Assembly: GCA_026770025.1 (NCBI GenBank)
Contig: JAMXDE010000023.1
Location: 682,001-746,000 of the forward strand
Direction: 5' to 3'
Length of the DNA stretch: 64,000 nt
From: Craspedostauros australis
Taxonomy: Eukaryota > Bacillariophyta > Bacillariophyceae > Mastogloiales > Achnanthaceae
This document shows positions 22,801 through 34,900 of the stretch, piece by piece (position 1 is the first letter of the stretch; every line of letters begins with the position of its first letter). The translations under genes were made by a program, and so were the position numbers. A model generated the notes under the pieces. The model did no database searches. It had not been told where the DNA came from and was given only the letters and a program-made list of their open reading frames with translations.

Positions 22801-25443
22801 CGACCATGCAGCATACTTGCAAGCCAAAGCGGAAGGCTGGGCCAGCCACATACAGTCGGCGAGAATTACCTGACAGGACACGGAGATTGCCCTCAAGTCG
22901 GTGCTGTGGCCTGCATTGGAGTACTCCCTGGCCGCCACCACGTTAACGCGCGGCCAGTGCGAGAGCATCATGCGCCCAGCCCTGATGACGGCTCTCCCGC
23001 ACATGGGCATTGTCCGGACCATGGCGAGGCCGTATGTCCACGGACCTCGGCACCTGAACGGTCTAGCTGTGCCTCATCTGTACACCACACAGTGCAAGGT
23101 GCACCTGGCGCTGATCTGGCGGCACTTTGAGTCCCCCACGACGACTGGCAGGCTTCTGCGGGCATCACTCCTCCAGCTCCAGCTTTGGTCTGGCGTTCCA
23201 GTGCGACTACAGCAGCAGTATTCACGGTGGCGACGGTGGACGCACCAAACCTGGTGGACGAGCACCTTTGACATGACCCGGCAGCTGGGGATGACAATGC
23301 ACCAGATAGCGCCAAACCTATCCCTGCCGCGTGATGGTGACGCTCCCATCATGGAGTTGTTCGTGGCAGCATCGAACAATAACACCGAGCTCCGCAAGGC
23401 CAACGCGGTGCGAATATACCTCCGTGCCCTCTGGGTGTCGGACATATGCAATGCAGCAGGCACGGACATCCACCCCAGCGTCCAGCAGCGGCGAGAAGTG
23501 AGCCGGCTGAGCGACGGCCTCAACTGGCCCCGGGTGGCCAAGCCTTCCAGGCATTCATGGGAGTCATGGGACCGCCTCCTCATTTCGCTGCTGGCGGCAG
23601 ACCGACCAGGAATGCAGCTGGCAAGGCCTCTGGGGCTGTGGCACGACCTGCGCCGGTTCAAGGCGAGGCAAGATCCGCATGGCCGCCTGCAGCTCCGAGG
23701 GCAAGGACAACCGGTGGCGAGAGAGCCCAACGTGGAGTACCGCTGCCGCAAGTATCGGCGACCCGCAGGAGCAGATGTGAGCATGCACCGAGGGTCCTTG
23801 ATCGTCCACTCGCTGGGCAAGGCCGCCCTGCAGCCCCAAGCAGTGACGCTGCGAGAACACATCCTGAAACTTGGCAGGCTCGCCAACGCTATGCTGCAAC
23901 ATGTACGCATCACAGGCTCCAGCCGAGTGCTTGCGGCAGCCATAGCAAGTGGCAAGCGTGTGGCGTGCTGTGATGCGTCAGCCAAAAACCAGCGAGGCGC
24001 CGCAGCGGCAGTCATCCAAGACGATCTTCTCGATCCTCAAGCCGGCATCATCATCCGCTCCGGAGTTCCGGCGGGGTCCCACGTCATGAATTCCAACTGT
24101 GCCGAGACAGCGGGAGTGCTGGCCACCATGCAATTTCTGCTGGCATTTGCAGGGTGGTCCCAAGTTACCGGCTCCGTTACCATTGCATGTGACAATATGC
24201 AGGCCATCCGCTCAGGTGCCCCAGCACAACTTCTGGCGCCCGAGGATCACGACGACGACCTACGCCAAGAGATACAACGCATGCTACGGCGTGCAGACGT
24301 CAGGTTCACAGTCCAACATGTTAAGGGCCATGCGGATGCCAGGTCAGGCCACGAGCTGTCCCCTTGGGAGGTGCAAATGTGGTGGCCGACCACGAGGCAG
24401 GAGAGCATTGGCAGGACGTTGATCTGTCCGGCGCGTGGGAAGCTGTCGCAGGGACTCCAGTGTTGAAGGGGTGGGTGGTCGAGACGCCTGCAGGGTTCTT
24501 GTCGGACACCAGCTACATGGCGGTGGCACAGACGTCTGCGGAAGCCGACCTGCAGCGCAAGTGGCACCAACGTTGGGGGACGGCCGAGAGGTATCAGGTC
24601 GACTGGGCGCCGATGCACAAGGCATCCACCAGATGGAAAGGAGGCAAGAGGCGGGCACTGCTCAAGCTCGCGTCGGGCAACGCCGCCTCCGGCTGCAACA
24701 TGTGCCGTCGCCTGCTGACGAATGATGGCGCCTGCCCCCGGTGCGGAAGACCGGAGGACAATCTCCATGTGGTTCAGTGCAAGAGTCCCGCTAGCCAAGC
24801 CATATGGGATGTGAGCATCCAGCGAATATAGGCCATCATTCAGCCCCCCAGGGTCCGCCGGGATGCGGCCCAGCTGCTGGTCAAGGCCTTGCGAGTCTTG
24901 AAGCAAGGAGGCTCCCCGCCACAAGGAATCTGACGCACATCCACGTACGACATAGAGCGAGCCCAGCACGGCGTGGGTTGGGATGGACTCATCTGGGGTG
25001 CGTGGTCTGTTGCGTGGGCCGTTCACAGCCCTAGCCCTCCGCCTGTCTCCCGCCAGCGAAAACAGACTGACTGGCAGACGGAGGTCACCCACGAGCTGTG
25101 GCACATGGTGTTGCAGCAATGGGCAGACCGGAACCGTACTCTGCACGAGGAGGAGCGGCAAGACTCCATGTCTCAGCGCCTGCACTCTTACTTCCAGGCG
25201 CTCCTGGAGCTGCCCTTGCCATCATTTCCTCCGCACCTCCGCCAGCTCGCCAAGCAAACCCCGGCAACTGCGCCTAGGAAAGCAGAGTGGTTGCTCACCA
25301 TGCTGCACGCCATGCCCCATGTCGCGGCCACAGTTCCCGCAGCTCAAACCGCATGGATGCGGAGACTGGTCTCGCAACCAGAGCGACGCGAGCCCGCTGA
25401 TGGAGGTCTGCCCGTCCCTTCCGCTCCTTCCGTTGACAACTGA
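19839..25443 (+). pseudogene. LINE A ORF2 (endonuclease, RT, RNase H), disrupted
   Basis: ORF2 probably starts at the ATG at 19839, overlapping the end of ORF1 by seven bases. In-frame stops compared with LINE B lie at 20643, 20697, 20940, 21741, 22871, 24829 and 24931, with frameshifts near 21820 and 24370. Domains in order are an APE-type endonuclease (LMTEVGVNW, LGGDINMD, RWDHRMVW) and reverse transcriptase (CSNDAKGCYDRI, YVDD at 22484-22495). RNase H follows (CCDASAK with its Asp codon near 23972, CAETAGVL, ACDN), then a CPRCGRPEDNLHVVQC knuckle at about 24736-24781. At least one stop sits where LINE B has Trp (TGG to TGA at 21741). This copy cannot make a full protein. Confidence 0.9.
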
Positions 25444-25553
25444 CGTCGCGCCGGCTTGCTGTGACCGCGCAGCTCCAGCCAGGCCCAGCCTTGACGGTCA
25501 CTACTACCGACTGCACTTCCACATTCTCCGTTCCCGCTGTATGATGCATGCAG

Positions 25554-25587
25554 AATAAACGAGGCGGCAAGAAAGCGCCTTCGGTGC
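25554..25587 (+). other. LINE A 3' signal: AATAAA and terminal hairpin
   Basis: AATAAA (25554-25559) is followed by a GCGCC / GGTGC inverted repeat (25575-25579 and 25583-25587) around the loop TTC. LINE B has the same arrangement, so this is a conserved element end and not chance. Confidence 0.75.
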
Positions 25588-25625
25588 ATAGTTAAATACA
25601 CTATAATCATTGTGGTACAACAACA

Positions 25626-25642
25626 TGGATCGTGCTGATGCT
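25626..25642 (+). repeat. Target-site duplication, right copy, LINE A
   Basis: Second copy of the 17-bp duplication at 17127-17143. It lies 133 bp beyond the stop codon of the minus-strand gene at 25776. Confidence 0.93.
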
Positions 25643-25775
25643 GTTGTTGTGACGATGGTGATGGGCACGCAGGCGATCTATCATTTTGGTTTCGTTACAC
25701 TACGAGTAGCTCATGCTGTGTGTATGGCAAATGAGATTCACTCTGTTTGCATCTTCACTGACCATCCATTCGTTC

Positions 25776-28700
25776 TCATCGCCTGTTGTTGTTGCTGCTG
25801 CCAACGTGATGGCCAGACGCTGCTGGGGCCTTGACAGCATTCAAGGATCGTTCGTAAAAGTCCAAGTGCTGGAACATCTCTTCTCCCATGCTCAGGAACA
25901 GATCGTGCTTCTTGTCATTGTCGTTGTTCCGCGCATGGCGATGCTGTTGCTGCTGCTGAGACTTGATGGCGGCACCGCTCATGCGTGCCTGCGACTTGGC
26001 TCGGAACCGTTGCTTCACTTCGTCTATCTTCGATCGGTTGGTGTCGGTCATGGCGCTGCTGCCGGCCGCGGAACGCACGTTGGAAGAGCTCATGGCCCGG
26101 ACGAGGATGGATCGTTGGTGTTGGGAGATGGCCGTGGAAGCCTCGGACTGCAAGTCCTGCAGCTTCATGCGAAGATCCTGCACCTCGCGTTCTTTCTCCT
26201 CCCGCACGAGACGCGTTTCCTCCTTGGCGAGCATGGCCTCACGAGCGGCTAATTCGGCTCGAAGTTCTGCCCTTTGGGCTCTCCTCGCCAGCGTCTCATT
26301 TTCACGATGGTGATCGTAGGATTCATCGTCGCAATCTTCAGAGTAGCACGAACTCTCGTACGTCATCACAGACGATGCCACCATCGACTCTGTGTCGTTC
26401 TCGATGCTCACGAGGATGGATTCGTACCGCGCCACCAGATTCTCAATTCGTTCCTTCACGCAATGAAAGGCATTTTCTGCGATGATGAGCCGCTGGGAGA
26501 TGACTTTCACATCCTGCATGCAATTCAGATACGTCATCTCAGCCTCCGTCATGAAACCCTGACCGCTGTCTCCTTCCGTCTTTATGATGTCCTCTGCATC
26601 GATCTGGCGTGCTGTTGCTTCATCAAGTTGATCGCGCAGATCCTGAATTGTGTGGAGAACCGCGTGTGCGAGTTGATAACAGATGGGAGTTTGAACGAGA
26701 TGGGATTATAGATGGAATGCGTGTGATGTGATGTGAGTTGAGTTGCGTACAATGTTCCGTATTCGTGGGGGCATGCGTTTGAAATTGTGGATCATGTCAA
26801 ACCATACCCGCCCACAGCATGCCATGCAATATTCGTATGCTGTGGCACTTACCGTGCAGTAATCGTTCGTCAGTTTCAACAGCATGCTCTGACAGTCACC
26901 GATGGTGAACATCTCATGACCTCTGAGACACCGCGAGCCAACGGAGGCGCATTGCTGCAGGCAGAATTCGTTATCATCCTGCCATCGCACTTCCTCCCAG
27001 TAACCTTGTTGTTGCCGCCGCGAAGGTCTCCAGAGATAGTACGCGCGTTCGTCACGGCGCGTCAGCTGCGAGGATCGGACGATGTCGGCAGGATTCGCAC
27101 CATCGCGCCATGCCTTGGCCACGATCACCGTGTCGCGGCTGCGCAGGGCGGCTCTACCTCGTGGCGTATCGACGATGTCATCCACGATGGTGGTCCATCC
27201 ACGACGTTCCAAACGACGTTCGATGTCCTTCTCCATGATGCGGCTCCTCATCTCTGCCATGGCGAATGCCTTGATGGCGTCCTCCTCATCGAATCGATCC
27301 GCCGCATTCAGTTTGCTGCACCGTGCCTTGGACAGCTTGCGGAACTTCCGGACGACCTTCTTCATCTCGTTTGGATGCACGTAATACTTCGACAGGTCGT
27401 TGTACATTGGTCCCCATCCTTCCTTGCCGTACGGGTTGGAAAACAGCGACGATCCCGATTCTGACTCGGCCTCTTCGTAGTTCGTGCGCAAGGAGTCCTC
27501 GGTGAGACGCAGACTGCTGGCACCGAGCAGCGACGACGATGCTTTCGTATTCTTGTTGTTGCTGTTGCTGTTGACGTCGTCATTATTGTCGTTGCTGGGA
27601 TTCTCGGAGTTGCCCAAGAGCGTGTGGAAGGAAGGCACTTGCGCAAAGCCGTATTCGTCATAATCGCTGGTGCTGAGCGTTTCGTCGTAATCGCTTGCCG
27701 TGATGCGTTTGGTGAAGTCAGTCGCGGTGGTTTGAATCGTTGTAAGGCCTCCTCCAAGAAGGACAACGTTCAAGGTGGGATCGACGTTCACTTGCGGCGT
27801 GTAATTTCCTGTCGCCTTGGATTCAATGCCAAGGTTGCTGTGGGCAACAACCTTGCTCGTTTGCTTCTTCTTGGTTGGTGCATTTCTAGGCTGGACCGTG
27901 GAACGATCCAACGCAGTCGCATTCATCACATTGGATACGTTCGCCGCGGACACCATGCTTCGAACCCCGTCAAAGACATCCGACGATGCATTTTCTTCAA
28001 TCGTACTGGGTTGGTCGCGAAGTCTTCTGCCTTGCGTCGCTGCGTGCTTCTTCGGCACCATCACCAATCTTTGTCCCGACTTCTGTTGTGATGCAGAGGT
28101 CGGTGCGTTGTTGCACGAATGCGTGCTGGTGGCATGCGAGGACGTGCTCTCCGATTCCAGGTCGTCCATGAGGTTGGGAACATCTTGCGTCTTGTCCAAA
28201 AGGCCATTGAAACCGAAGGCGTTGACGGCATTGAACGTACGATGCGCCGGATGAAAATGGTCGTTGAGAGCCAACGCTTCTGCAGTCGGTGGTTGCGGTT
28301 GCGTCTGATAGCTGTCGTTGGCATACAGAGGCTGCAGTCCTCTCATCACGGATGCTGCACCATGACGATTGCGATCGGCGATGCCGTACACTGCAGGGTT
28401 CTTCGCTTGCACATCCATGGAGCTGAAGTACGCAGAGGAGGTTTTCGAGTACGCGGTGCTCGGCGATGCATCCGACGAAGTGTCGATCGCATTCCAGTGA
28501 TCCCTCTTCGGACTGGATACCTTATCCTCCGAATGCAGATGCTGGATGGGATCGGGATCCGAGCGAACATCTTTGTCGCCGTACATATCGTAGCGGAGTT
28601 GCTGCGGGCGCGCACCGTGTTGAACTGGCGAGTGACGATTATTGCCTGCCACTGGGGAATGAGCGTGGCCGTGCTGTTGCTTGACGATGGGTGACTTGGC

Positions 28701-29125
28701 CGACACTCTCGCATCAGCAACAACGGCTGCGAGATGGAAATCGGCAGCGGTTTGATGGTTATCAGGCGGCGGTGGGGGCGGTGGCGGCGTTGACTGATCG
28801 TATCCATTTGTGTTTGCATCTACATGATCGCGAGGATTGCCGTACTGCGTGGACACAGTATCCTGTTCCGAAAAGTCGTCAACCGATTCGTCATTGTCCA
28901 TCCACATCGTGACTTGCTGGTGGGCTGCCTGCTGCATCTGATCCTCGTAACGAGGCGCACGTGTCTGGTTCTGTCGTTGCGAGTGTGGAAAGCCAATCTC
29001 GCTCTCCTCGAAGCTTGATTTGACCGCGACGACGCCGCCGTCCTTATTCTGCGTGCCCGGCCAGCCAACATAGCCACCGTTTGAAGTCTCCGACGACCGC
29101 GATGGTGAGATGTTCCCCGATGTGC

Positions 29126-29177
<52 letters not shown>

Positions 29178-29789
29178 GCTTTTCCGGGGAGATTGGGACT
29201 GTGCTGCAGCCGTCTTTCCGCCATAGACGACAGCTCGACTCGTGAAGAGCGACGCGATCCTCCCCATCGTCGATCCTTTCTTCTTGTCGTTGGAGCCGTT
29301 GCTGTTGCTACGAGTATGGCTATTGCCAGCTGATGAAGCCTGAAAGCGAGTTTGGCTGTTGTGCTCCAAACGTTGCGTCTGTCTGGTGGAAGCAGGAGAC
29401 GGAGTCGACATGACGGTGCTTGGCGTGGATGCCTGCGTTGGAGCAGGCACGACCTTGATGTGCTCGTCTTCGTACGCAGCCACGAATTGCAGGGCGCTCT
29501 CTATCGACTGCGGGTCCGAGCCTTGCGCCATCGTCGTCACCTTGCGAGCCTGGCGATTTCTGGGCTGGATCATCGAAGGCGAGATGTGCGGAGTCGATGG
29601 CCAATCCAGGAGTCCTGCACCGACATCTCGGTTCTGCTTCTGCGGATGTTCGACATGGTGATGGTGTTGCAGATGGTGTTGCAGATCGTAAGTCGAGGGG
29701 CTGTTCGACGGCGACGTAGTCCCGAGGAGGGACACCTCATCCTTCCGCTTCCACTTCTTCTGCTGTCTCACTGCTGGGAACTGTCTCAT
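25776..29789 (-). CDS. Unrecognised Asn-rich 1267-aa protein, two exons
   Basis: Exon 1 is 29789-26853 and exon 2 is 26642-25776. The 210-bp GT-AG intron joins NDYCT to DLRDQLDEA in phase 0. The first 750 or so residues are disordered (Ser, Gln, His, Asn), with a pure Asn run at about 204-221. An ordered region at about 790-979 is rich in Arg and Glu (VVRKFRKLSKARC, RLERRGWTTIVDD, RDERAYYLWRPS) and ends with several cysteines (FCLQQC, SRCLRG, GDCQSM). Exon 2 adds a long charged coiled coil (RRAQRAELRAELAAREAML and on) and a basic Gln/His tail. No enzyme motif is seen. A coiled-coil scaffold is a reasonable guess. Further 5' exons are possible. Confidence 0.75.
29124..29180. repeat. (AAC)n repeat coding poly-Asn
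   Basis: About seventeen GTT triplets in a row on the plus strand, read as AAC (Asn) by the minus-strand gene. Confidence 0.9.
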
Positions 29790-30711
29790 CTTTCAGCAAC
29801 TATGATATAATAGTCAATGAAGTGTAGTAGATTGGTTGGTGAGCCTGTGCGTGCTGCCTGTGCTGGAAGTGCAGGATGATCGATCTCTGATGTTGTGAGC
29901 TGGTGTCGACCTCTGAGGTTGTGACGGCACCGGTGGCGGATAGACGGATGGGTGAAGTGATGGATGAAGTAACTGATCGCAGCCAAGAGACAACACGGCA
30001 GTGAGGCAAGCAAGCAAGCAAAGAAGCAAGCAAGGAAGAACAGCAAACAACGGAGAGTTCCTCTCTTCTCCCACCAAGAGATAGAATGGGACGTTATTCA
30101 AACACACCCAAATGCCAAGGATACACCAACGACTTCGTCACTCTCCTATTCTCGATCGGTTCTTGCACTCTTGTGGCGCATGATGTTCATGCGATTCGGA
30201 TACGACTCACTCTCCACCACGAGGTTCACTCACATGTTGCTTCCGTTTGCGCGCAAGATGGCGCCCCCCTGTCACGCTACCGCCATGTTGCAACATGTGC
30301 ATCGGTCCAACGCAAGCGTTAAACTTGAATTCCATTCAGGGGTGATTCGCCAGAACGGGGAAATCAATCGTATTTTGGCGGACATGCGGGCGGACGGGAT
30401 TAAATAGATATTTATAAATATATTGCCGTAACTCCATATAGCTTCGACCAGAACGACTGCTGTATCCATTTTCGCGAATGGGATTTCCATCGAAACGAAG
30501 CAAAAGATCGCAACCTGAAGCAAGCGAGAAAAGGAAGGGAGAACATCTTCGCGTTCTTCCACCACCCACACCCACCAACAGCCCCAGCGTCATCAGCTGA
30601 CACCTCTCCAGAACTTCTGCATCCCCTTGCTCACAATCGTTGCATCTGCACCCTTCTCTAATAGCACCAGCATCAACAATAGTATAATAATAGTAAGAGT
30701 CAACAGCCACC
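29790..30711. other. Divergent promoter region
   Basis: About 0.9 kb between the divergent Asn-rich protein and superoxide dismutase genes. Both promoters should lie here. No clear regulatory motif was recognised. Confidence 0.45.
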
Positions 30712-31648
30712 ATGTCCTCCGGAAAACTGATCCTCGACTCCGCCTTGCGCGCCTCCGTCAACCTGCGATCCTCCAAACTCCCCACCGGCCTCGCGAAGTC
30801 CGCCTCCGCCCTGCTGTCCTCCGTGGCCGGCAGCGTCGGCGACAAGGCCGTCCTGCCCGACCTGCCCTACGACTACAACGCCTTGGAACCCGCCATCTCG
30901 GCCGAGACCATGACGATCCATCACACGAAGCACCACAACACCTACGTCGGCAACCTCAATGCCACGATCGAAAAGATCGACGCCGCCATGTCGGCCGGCG
31001 ACGTCAGCGCCACCATCGCTCTGCAGGCTGCGCTCAAGTTCAACGGCGGCGGTCACATCAACCACTGTCTGTTCTGGGAGAACCTCAGTCCCGACTCGAA
31101 GGGCGTCAAGGCGGGTGGAGTGCTGGAAGCCGCCATCGACGAACGCTTCGGTAGCCTCGAGGCCATGAAGGCGGAGATGGGCGCCACCACCGTGGCCGTG
31201 CAGGGTTCCGGTTGGGGATGGTTGGCCTACAATCCAAAGACAGGTGCGTTGCAGGGCTTGTCGATGTTGCTTGGGTGTCGTTGCTTTTATGTGGTGTTGT
31301 GGGGAGATGCTGTTTCTTAAAGTACGATGTGCAATGCTCTGGTTCCGACATGAAGCTTACCAATGCATTGCGTTCTCACTGTGGTTTTCCATTCCCTCCA
31401 ACGTAACAACAACTCATCACACAAACGCAAATGCTCAAACGGATACAGGCGGAGTTGATGTTGCCACTTGTCCAAACCAAGATCCGCTGGAGGCCACCAC
31501 TGGATTGAAACCGCTCTTGGGCATCGATGTGTGGGAGCATGCATACTATGTCGATTACAGAAATGTGCGTCCGGATTACGTCAAGGCCGTCTGGGACATC
31601 ATCAACTGGGATGTCGTTGAAGAGCGTCTTGTCGCTGCCAAGAAATAG
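30712..31648 (+). CDS. Mn superoxide dismutase, organelle-targeted
   Basis: Exons 30712-31243 and 31449-31648, with a 205-bp intron between the T and G of NPKTGG, give 243 aa. The enzyme turns superoxide into hydrogen peroxide and oxygen. Metal ligands are H70 (TIHHTKHH), H118 (GGHINH), D204 and H208 (DVWEHAYY). Q188 in CPNQDPL and the GGGHINH context mark the Mn type rather than the Fe type. About 45 N-terminal residues are rich in Ser, Leu, Ala, Arg and Lys without acids, as in a mitochondrial presequence; plastid targeting is less likely but not excluded. The start ATG has a good context (gccaccATG). The C-terminal domain is complete. Confidence 0.96.
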
Positions 31649-31926
31649 ACATCTTCCACTGGTTGAGTCCGGCAGTTGAGAGCACGGTTACGGGTACACA
31701 TCATCCCATACACATCGGCCTTTGCTATTCGCGCAGCAACGACACCATCAACAGCTCCACCATCATTTCCAATACTCTGCCATAGCATTTTGCATCAGAC
31801 ACAAACATCACATCGTATCGTGTCACTTTGAATCGCTGCTACGCTCAACTGCATTATACTCAAAGGATCTTACTTTCAGCATGTCGATTCCATTCGTACT
31901 GAGACTCGTATGCATAGCATCGCGCT
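31649..31926. other. Convergent 3' region
   Basis: A 278-bp gap between the ends of the superoxide dismutase and BMS1 genes. It is presumably shared 3' UTR space; nothing else was recognised. Confidence 0.5.
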
Positions 31927-34900
31927 TTATGAATCCTGCCTGGATCGCTTCACCTCGCGGGCCTTGTCGCGCTTGCCTTCCGCACGATACTGCCGCTTCT
32001 TGTTGGCGCGACGTGCCGCCGCCTTGGCCGCCTCCGCGAAGGCGCTCTGCCTCTCCTTGTCCACCTTGCGCTGGGCCTTGCTGGCCTTGCGGATCTTCAC
32101 CTTCTCGTTGCGGATGGTGTTCAAGGCCTGCAGGAAGGCGTACTTCTTCTTTTCGGCGGAGTCCATCACAACGGCGCGCTTTTCGAGATAACCCTTCTTG
32201 TTCTTCTTGCGCTTCACGTTGTCCTTGGGCTTGCTGGCGTACGGCAACGCCGCCTCCAGCTTCTTAGGGACGAACAGCTTGTTGAATCGACGCTCCGGGC
32301 GTTCGATGGGCTTGTAGATGGAATCCGGATTCACCTCGATGGGCGTGTTGGTCTCGATCTGGAGCTGCGCCTTGGGCTTCATGGCGCGCCATCCATCGAC
32401 GCCGCCCTGCGTCAGATGGCTGGTCACTGGATTGTAGTACTCCTTCAGCTCCACGGGCATCCAGGTCCGGCAGAAGACGATGTCCGATTTCAGGATCTTA
32501 TCCTCGAACGTCGCACGGAACGATCCCGGTTGCCCTTCGCGGATGGCCTTCTTGATCTGCCCGCGGATGCCGCTCACGGTGCGGATGCTGGCACCTTCGA
32601 AGCGGCTCACTTCCAGGTTGCTGTTGAACATGCCCGACACGAAGGCCGTGTTGCGGTAGATCTTCGTGGGCGTGCCGACGAGCTTCAGCTTCTTCACGAT
32701 GGGGAAGGAGGCGTTCAGCTCCAGCACGACTCCCGTAGCGGCGATGCGGAAGCCAGCGAGGTTGCCCGTCATGTACTTGATGGCGAGGATTCCCGTGTTG
32801 GGTGGCACCAGCGGACCGAAGAAGGTCGCGAAGCAATGCATGTGCTCCGGCGTGTACTTCAGGTACCTGTGGCGACCGTTGTCATCTTCCGTGGAGAATG
32901 TGGGGATGCTCTGGAATCGCCGCCATCCCACGCTGAACACCAACGGGTCGTTGCACTTCAGGATCTTCTTGTGCCATCGGTGCTTCTTGAAGCGACAGCG
33001 CGTGAAACCGATCTTCGTCTCTTGCGGTGTCAGTCCACCCAGTACGAGAGGCAGCTCGGGCTTGAAGTTTTCGAGGAAGTTGACCGGGACGCCAGCGATT
33101 TGGATGCGGCAGTACAATCCCTGTCGGAAGCCTTCGTGCTTTTGACGAGCGCGTTCGCCATCCTGACCGAACTCTTCCTCGTTGCGCTTGATCTTTTCCT
33201 CCTTCTGACGCTTCAGCGTTTCGAGGTAGTCATTCTCGGCCTCATCGTCCTTCATGTCGCCACCGTCCTCCATCTTCTCCTCGTCGTACTCCTCGTTGAA
33301 TCGGCTCTTCTGCCGCGCCTTGCGTTCGATGTTGTAGGCTCGGATTTCTTCATCCGTCATTCCTTCGGTTGGATTGCCAATATTATCGTCTCCATCAGAG
33401 GCCGGGCCGTCATCGTCATCGTCACTGTCGTCGCTGATGACTTGTCCGCCCGGACCAAACTTCTCGCCCGTTTCCAAATCTTCAAAGTCATCAAAGCCAC
33501 CCTCCGTATCGCCTGGCTGTGCATCCTCACCGTTGTCCCAGTTGCCCGTCACGAACTTATCACGGATGGACTCGATCAACGTCTCGCCGCCTTCCTCCAA
33601 CCACTTCTCCATGTCCAACTGGATGGCTTGGTCACCCACCCGACGCGAGGAGTCGTCCTCTCCTAATCCGCTGTCTCGTGCAGAGGAGGATCCGAATGGA
33701 TTGCTTGCATCGCTGTTGTTCTTGCTGCTGCTGGTACTCGACTTCAACTTGAACAGCTCATCGTCATCGTCGTCAGATGCGCCGTCCTCATCCTCGTTGT
33801 TGTTGCTGCTACGATTGCTGCTGGAAACTGATCTTTGTGCATTTCCGTATACCAAGTCTTGGAGGTTCAGGAGAGAAGCTTGGCGTTCCAAGAAGTTCTG
33901 TGCAGCACGTTCAGCGAGGTTTTCTCTCCATGACGTGGGCTTGTCGCCGTTGTTGGTCTCGTCTTCGTCTTCCTCGCCATCATCGTCTTCCTCATCTTCG
34001 TCGTCACTGTCATCGTCATTGTCGCTATCATCTTCACCACTATCAGAGTCATAGTCACCATCATCTTCCTCATCGCCCTCACTTGCATCATCGCTCCCAC
34101 TGCCGTCATCTTCATCACCATCATCATCGTAGTTGCCTCGTCTTCTTCCGAAAGGGGTGCCTTCACGCAGCCATGCCAACTTGCTCTTGTCTATACTCTG
34201 GTCTTTGGCTGATGGAGCATCGTCTTCGTCGCTGTGGCTGCTGTCGCTCTCGTCGTCGGAACCTGCCACAACGGCCTTGCTGCCTTTGAAGAGCCGGAGG
34301 GTGGAACGTTCCATCTTCTCGTCGACGGCATCGACATCTTGCAGTCCTTTCAACATGCCGGCGGGTTGATCGGGATCGTACTGTGGTCCGTCATCGTCGC
34401 TATCTTCGCTGTCATCGTCGCTGCCGTCGTTGTCATCCGATTCATCGCCTGTCTTTGGTGGCTGAAGATCCTTCGTCTTGGTGTAATTCGTTCGACCAAT
34501 GTCAATGTACACGGCATCCTTATCAAACGACACTGCGCCGACGTTGGAGAGCGGCGCAAAGAGTAATGCATCCTTCTTCTTTTGGAGCGTCTTTTGCTTG
34601 GGATCAGGGATGGGACATGGATCGGTGAGCATGGTCATGTCGGACATATTGAAATCTCCCACGCCGATCAGATGGACCTTCATGCCAGGTTTCATGTTGC
34701 TGCCACGTACGTAACCATAAAATGTCACTGTGCGATCGCAGTCTGGATCTTCATCAATGCGGTTGGGATCGGTGATGTCTTCGTGACGATCGACGAGGAC
34801 GTAGGGATGCGTGTTTCTCCAAATCAGCGGGCGGAACTGTATGTACAGCGCAAGTACGTGGGTGATGGAGCAGATGCGATTGAATGAAAGGAAACCATGT

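Larger units (their letters stand above)
17144..25625 (+). mobile_element. LINE A: full-length, degenerate non-LTR retrotransposon
   Basis: An 8,482-bp element flanked by a perfect 17-bp target-site duplication. A 75-bp leader precedes two overlapping ORFs (17219-19845 and about 19839-25443), followed by a 3' UTR with AATAAA (25554-25559), a hairpin (25575-25587) and a short ACA repeat at the end. ORF2 keeps readable endonuclease, reverse transcriptase (YVDD at 22484-22495), RNase H and zinc-knuckle regions, but both ORFs are broken. It is the same family as LINE B and differs from it along its whole length, so the two represent different subfamilies. The intact duplication and readable domains argue that it is not ancient. 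Confidence 0.95.

Noticed and set aside
17150-25594. A 7-bp repeat CATAGTT at both ends of LINE A as the target duplication
   Set aside because: A 17-bp perfect repeat lies just outside it, and the 3' end shared with LINE B extends past the 7-bp copy, so the short match is chance.
32416-33666. 416-codon plus-strand frame inside BMS1
   Set aside because: It is antisense to strongly conserved BMS1 coding sequence and has the skewed composition of a shadow frame.
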